64,000 nucleotides of DNA from contig NZ_BJVJ01000006.1 of assembly GCF_007989085.1 (NCBI RefSeq), positions 104,812 to 168,811 on the forward strand, given 5' to 3'. A model generated the notes under the pieces. It did not search any database, had not been told where the DNA came from, and worked only from the letters and a program-made list of their open reading frames with translations. Source of the stretch: Pseudonocardia sulfidoxydans NBRC 16205. Its GTDB lineage: Bacteria; Actinomycetota; Actinomycetes; Mycobacteriales; Pseudonocardiaceae. Position numbers and translations under genes: made by a program. This document shows, one piece after another, positions 61,445-64,000 of the stretch (within the stretch, counting starts at the first letter, position 1; each line of letters starts with the position of its first letter).

Positions 61445-62710
61445 ATGCATGACCCGCGCGTCCTGCTCGACCCCGCCACCGACGCCGTGCGCAAGCTCGC
61501 CCGCCGCGGCTACTCCCTCGACCTCGCCGAGCTGGAGAAGCTCCTGTCCGGCCGCAACTCCGCCATCCAGCGTGGCGACGAGGCGCGCGCCGAGTCCAAG
61601 CGGGTCGCCACGTCGGTGAAGGGTGCGTCGGCCGAGGAGCGGCCCGCGCTCGTCGAGCGTGCGCGCGAGCTCAAGGGTGTCGTGTCGGCGGCCGAGGAGG
61701 AGCAGAAGGAGTTCGACGGGCAGCTGCAGGACCTGCTGCTGGGCATCCCGAACCTGCCCGCCGACGAGTCGCCCGACGGCACGTCCGACGCCGACGCCGA
61801 GCTCGTCAGAACGTGGGGCCGGCCGCCCGTCGTCGAGTCGCCGCTCGACCACGTCGACATCGCCGAGAAATTGGGCATCCTCGACCTGCCGCGCGCCACC
61901 AAGCTGTCGGGGCCGCGCTTCGCGGTGCTCAAGGGCAAGGGTGCGGCGCTGCAGCGCGCCATCGGCTCGTACCTGATCGACAAGGCCCTCGAGAACGGCT
62001 ACACCGAGTTCTCGGTGCCCTCGCTGGTCACCCGTCAGACCATGACCGGCACGGGTCAGCTGCCCAAGTTCGAGCAGGACCTGTTCCGCACCGAGGTCGC
62101 CGACCGGGAGCTCTTCCTGATCCCGACGGCCGAGGTGCCGCTCACCAACCTGCACGCCCGCGAGACGCTCGACCTCGAGTCGCTCCCGCTGACCTACACC
62201 GCGCACACCCCGTGCTTCCGCTCCGAGGCCGGCTCCTACGGCCGCGACACCCGCGGCCTGATCCGCATGCACGAGTTCGCCAAGGTGGAGCTCGTCCGCT
62301 TCGTCGACCCCGCCACCTCACGCGACGAGCTGGAGGTGCTGGTCGGGCACGCCGAGTCGGCGCTGCAGGGGCTCGGGCTGGCCTACCGCGTCGTCAAGCT
62401 GGCCGCGGGCGACACCGGCTTCTCCTCGACGCTGACCTACGACATCGAGGTGTGGCTGCCCAGCCAGGACACCTACCGCGAGATCTCGTCGTGCTCCGAC
62501 TTCGGGGTCTTCCAGGCCCGCCGCGCCGGCATCCGCACCAAGGCCAAGGACGGCTCGCGGGGCTTCGCGGCCACCCTCAACGGGTCGGGCCTGCCCATCG
62601 GGCGCACGCTCGTCGCGATCCTGGAGCAGGGCCAGCAGCCCGACGGTTCGGTCACGCTGCCCGAGGCCCTGGTGCCCTACACGGGCTTCTCGACGCTCGA
62701 CCCCGAGTGA
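61445..62710 (+). CDS. serS: Seryl-tRNA synthetase
   Basis: 421 residues, class II. N-terminal coiled-coil arm (about 25-105, ELEKLLSGRNSAIQRGDEAR, VSAAEEEQKEFDGQLQDLL) for tRNA-Ser binding; motif 2 CFRSEAGSYGRDTRGLIRMH (near 260) and motif 3 NGSGLPIGRTLVAILEQ (near 380) form the ATP and serine site. ATG 61445 (MHDPRVLLDPATDAVRK) is the family start; a second ATG four bases later is in another frame. A convergent palindrome follows the stop. Confidence 0.97.
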   Translation: MHDPRVLLDPATDAVRKLARRGYSLDLAELEKLLSGRNSAIQRGDEARAESKRVATSVKGASAEERPALVERARELKGVVSAAEEEQKEFDGQLQDLLLGIPNLPADESPDGTSDADAELVRTWGRPPVVESPLDHVDIAEKLGILDLPRATKLSGPRFAVLKGKGAALQRAIGSYLIDKALENGYTEFSVPSLVTRQTMTGTGQLPKFEQDLFRTEVADRELFLIPTAEVPLTNLHARETLDLESLPLTYTAHTPCFRSEAGSYGRDTRGLIRMHEFAKVELVRFVDPATSRDELEVLVGHAESALQGLGLAYRVVKLAAGDTGFSSTLTYDIEVWLPSQDTYREISSCSDFGVFQARRAGIRTKAKDGSRGFAATLNGSGLPIGRTLVAILEQGQQPDGSVTLPEALVPYTGFSTLDPE

Positions 62711-62714
62711 CCCT

Positions 62715-62754
62715 GTGAGTGGCAATAGTCGCTATCGCGACTATTACCGCTCAC
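62715..62754. terminator. Bidirectional terminator between serS and subtilase
   Basis: GTGAGTGGCAATAGTCGC, loop TATC, GCGACTATTACCGCTCAC: an 18-bp stem with two mismatches that remain G-U pairs in RNA. It lies 5 bases after the serS stop and 11 before the subtilase stop. Its AT content (about half) is far above that of its surroundings. Confidence 0.75.
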
Positions 62755-62764
62755 GACCCCGGGC

Positions 62765-64000
62765 TCAGAGTCCGCCGGTGTTGAGGAGGCGGTTCGGGGT
62801 GCCCCCGGCGTCGCCGCCGATGACCACACCGGGCGTCGCGCGGTCGACGATCCACTGTTCGATCGTCGCGCTCGGGGCGTCGCCGTTGCGCTGCTTGTAG
62901 AGCGCGGCAACCCCCGCCGCGAACGGCGCCGCCATCGACGTCCCGCTGTACGACGCCGTCCCCCCACCCGGGACCGGCGCGATGATGCCCGTGCCGGGCG
63001 CGTACAGGCTCACGCACGCGCCGGTGCTCGACGTCGGGGCGCGCCTGTCGTCGATCGTCGAGTTGGCGACGACCAGTACCCCGCTCGCGTTGCGCGGCGC
63101 GACCCGACAGTCGTCGGCACCGGTGTTGCCCGCCGACGACGCGACGAACACACCCGAGTCGACCAGGCCCTGCACCGCCGCGGTGAGCACGTCCGACGAG
63201 CCGTAGCTCCACGACATCACCGCGACCGACGGACCGGCGTGGTTGCGCGCCACCCAGTCGACCCCCGAGAGCAGCGACGACAGCGTCCCGGTCCCGTTGC
63301 AGTCGAGCACCTTCACCGACTTCACCGACGCCTGCTTCGCGACGCCGTACGTCGTCGACGCCGCGATGCCCGCCACCACGGTGCCGTGGCCGTCGCAGTC
63401 GGAGACGTTGTCGTCGATCGTGTCGACACCGACGCTCGCGCGGCCACCGAAGTCCGGGTGTGTGACGTCGACACCGGTGTCGACGACGAAGATCGTGACG
63501 CCCGCGCCGGTGCTCGTCGCGGTGTACTTCCCGTCGAGGGGCAGCGACGTCTGGTCGATGCGGTCGAGACCCCAGTTGCGCGGCGAGTCCTGCGTCGCCT
63601 CGACGGACGGCTGCGGTTTCGCGGTACGGACCGTCCGCGGCTCGAGCGGGTTGATCCGCCGGTCCTGCTCGACACCGATGATCCCCGGCAGCGCCCGCAG
63701 CTTCTCGACCTGCGCTGCGGTCAGCTGCGCCGCGAACCCCGAGACGGCGTGCTCGAACATCGCCGACGGCACCACCCCGAGGTCCGCGGTGGCCTTGGTG
63801 GCGTCCTGCGTGGTGGCGGCGTGGACGACGTAGTCCGCGGCCCCCGCCCCGATCGCCGTCGTGGTGTCGGCCTTGTCGGACGCGGTGGCGGGGACGACGG
63901 CGCCCGTCGAGGCCTGGTCGGCCGGCGCGGTCGTCGTGGTCGTCGTGGTCGCTGCCGCGGTCGTCGTGGTCGCGGCGGCTGCCGCGGTCGTCGTGGTCGC
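62765..64000 (-). CDS. Subtilisin-like S8 serine protease (proteinase K type), 5' part beyond window
   Basis: At least 411 codons; the N-terminus is past base 64000. The visible upstream part is a Thr/Ala-rich linker (ACG ACC codons), then an I9-type propeptide ([20 protein letters not shown] ... [10 protein letters not shown]). The catalytic domain has Asp in [13 protein letters not shown], His in [12 protein letters not shown], oxyanion Asn in [11 protein letters not shown] and Ser in [18 protein letters not shown]. Cys pairs fit the proteinase K subfamily. It is secreted, by family; the signal peptide is outside the window. It ends NRLLNTGGL. Confidence 0.92.
   Translation of the reverse strand, partial: ATTTTAAAAATTTTAAATTTTTTTAPADQASTGAVVPATASDKADTTTAIGAGAADYVVHAATTQDATKATADLGVVPSAMFEHAVSGFAAQLTAAQVEKLRALPGIIGVEQDRRINPLEPRTVRTAKPQPSVEATQDSPRNWGLDRIDQTSLPLDGKYTATSTGAGVTIFVVDTGVDVTHPDFGGRASVGVDTIDDNVSDCDGHGTVVAGIAASTTYGVAKQASVKSVKVLDCNGTGTLSSLLSGVDWVARNHAGPSVAVMSWSYGSSDVLTAAVQGLVDSGVFVASSAGNTGADDCRVAPRNASGVLVVANSTIDDRRAPTSSTGACVSLYAPGTGIIAPVPGGGTASYSGTSMAAPFAAGVAALYKQRNGDAPSATIEQWIVDRATPGVVIGGDAGGTPNRLLNTGGL

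Noticed and set aside
1..64000. tRNA or rRNA genes, insertion sequences, prophage
   Set aside because: No cloverleaf-like sequence, transposase, integrase or inverted-repeat-bounded element was recognised by eye; a tRNA scan was not run.

Overview
The window is a GC-rich stretch of chromosome from an actinobacterium, most likely Pseudonocardiaceae (a Pseudonocardia-like genus; this is an inference from gene content and codon use). It carries the mycothiol gene mshA, menaquinone genes, the developmental regulators BldC and BldN, SenX3-RegX3, Rex, the 33-residue ribosomal protein bS22, and many 4-base ATGA or TGATG gene overlaps. Gene order matches the conserved block around hemL, hemABCD, proC, senX3 and mshA of mycobacteria and Streptomyces. 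I found no tRNA, rRNA, prophage, transposase or CRISPR array.

Region by region: 1-7.6 kb holds the start of a YlbL-type PDZ protease, the helicase gene hrpB, menE and menA (menaquinone), a secreted protein and bldC. 7.6-16.7 kb is an ESX/EspI-like MinD ATPase followed, on the minus strand, by one overlapping operon: hemL, a histidine phosphatase, a TlpA/ResA thioredoxin, ccdA, resB and ccsB. This joins haem precursor synthesis to system II cytochrome c maturation. 16.7-19.5 kb has three consecutive membrane proteins with Gln/Pro/Gly/Tyr-rich tails. 19.5-25.7 kb is hemB and the rex-hemA-hemC-cobA/hemD operon, with a Rex-type operator over its promoter. 25.9-30.3 kb carries a fasciclin lipoprotein, a membrane molybdopterin oxidoreductase, a glutaredoxin and an acyl-CoA ligase.

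30.4-33.3 kb is a bldN sigma factor gene with a BldD-like box upstream, a 29-codon leader ORF, and a DUF5667 anti-sigma gene preceded by a near-perfect sigma-BldN promoter. 33.4-43.7 kb contains a HAD phosphatase, a PlsC acyltransferase, an epimerase, bS22, a small HTH protein, proC, a thioesterase, proline dehydrogenase, a xylose-isomerase-like protein, a membrane protein and ppx. 43.8-46.6 kb is regX3-senX3-gpmA with a PHO-box-like direct repeat before senX3. 46.6-51.9 kb holds a divergent marR/VOC pair, 1.3 kb of repeats without a convincing gene, a DUF4349 protein, a YbjN protein and mshA. 52-59.4 kb has a sacsin-type ATPase gene that appears to start at CTG, DUF3027, a glutaminyl cyclase, an MFS protein, a DUF2771 lipoprotein and cspB. 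59.6-64 kb has an acyl-CoA synthetase, serS and a subtilase cut by the window end.

The least explained content is non-coding. A 45-nt palindrome occurs as a pair with a fixed 16-17 nt gap at three separate loci. Three 51-56 nt palindromes lie upstream of hemB. An array of five diverged repeats whose spacing falls from 185 to 146 bp lies at 48.1-48.9 kb. Two short tandem repeats (12 x 16 bp and 5 x 15 bp) contain the stop codon of the neighbouring gene.
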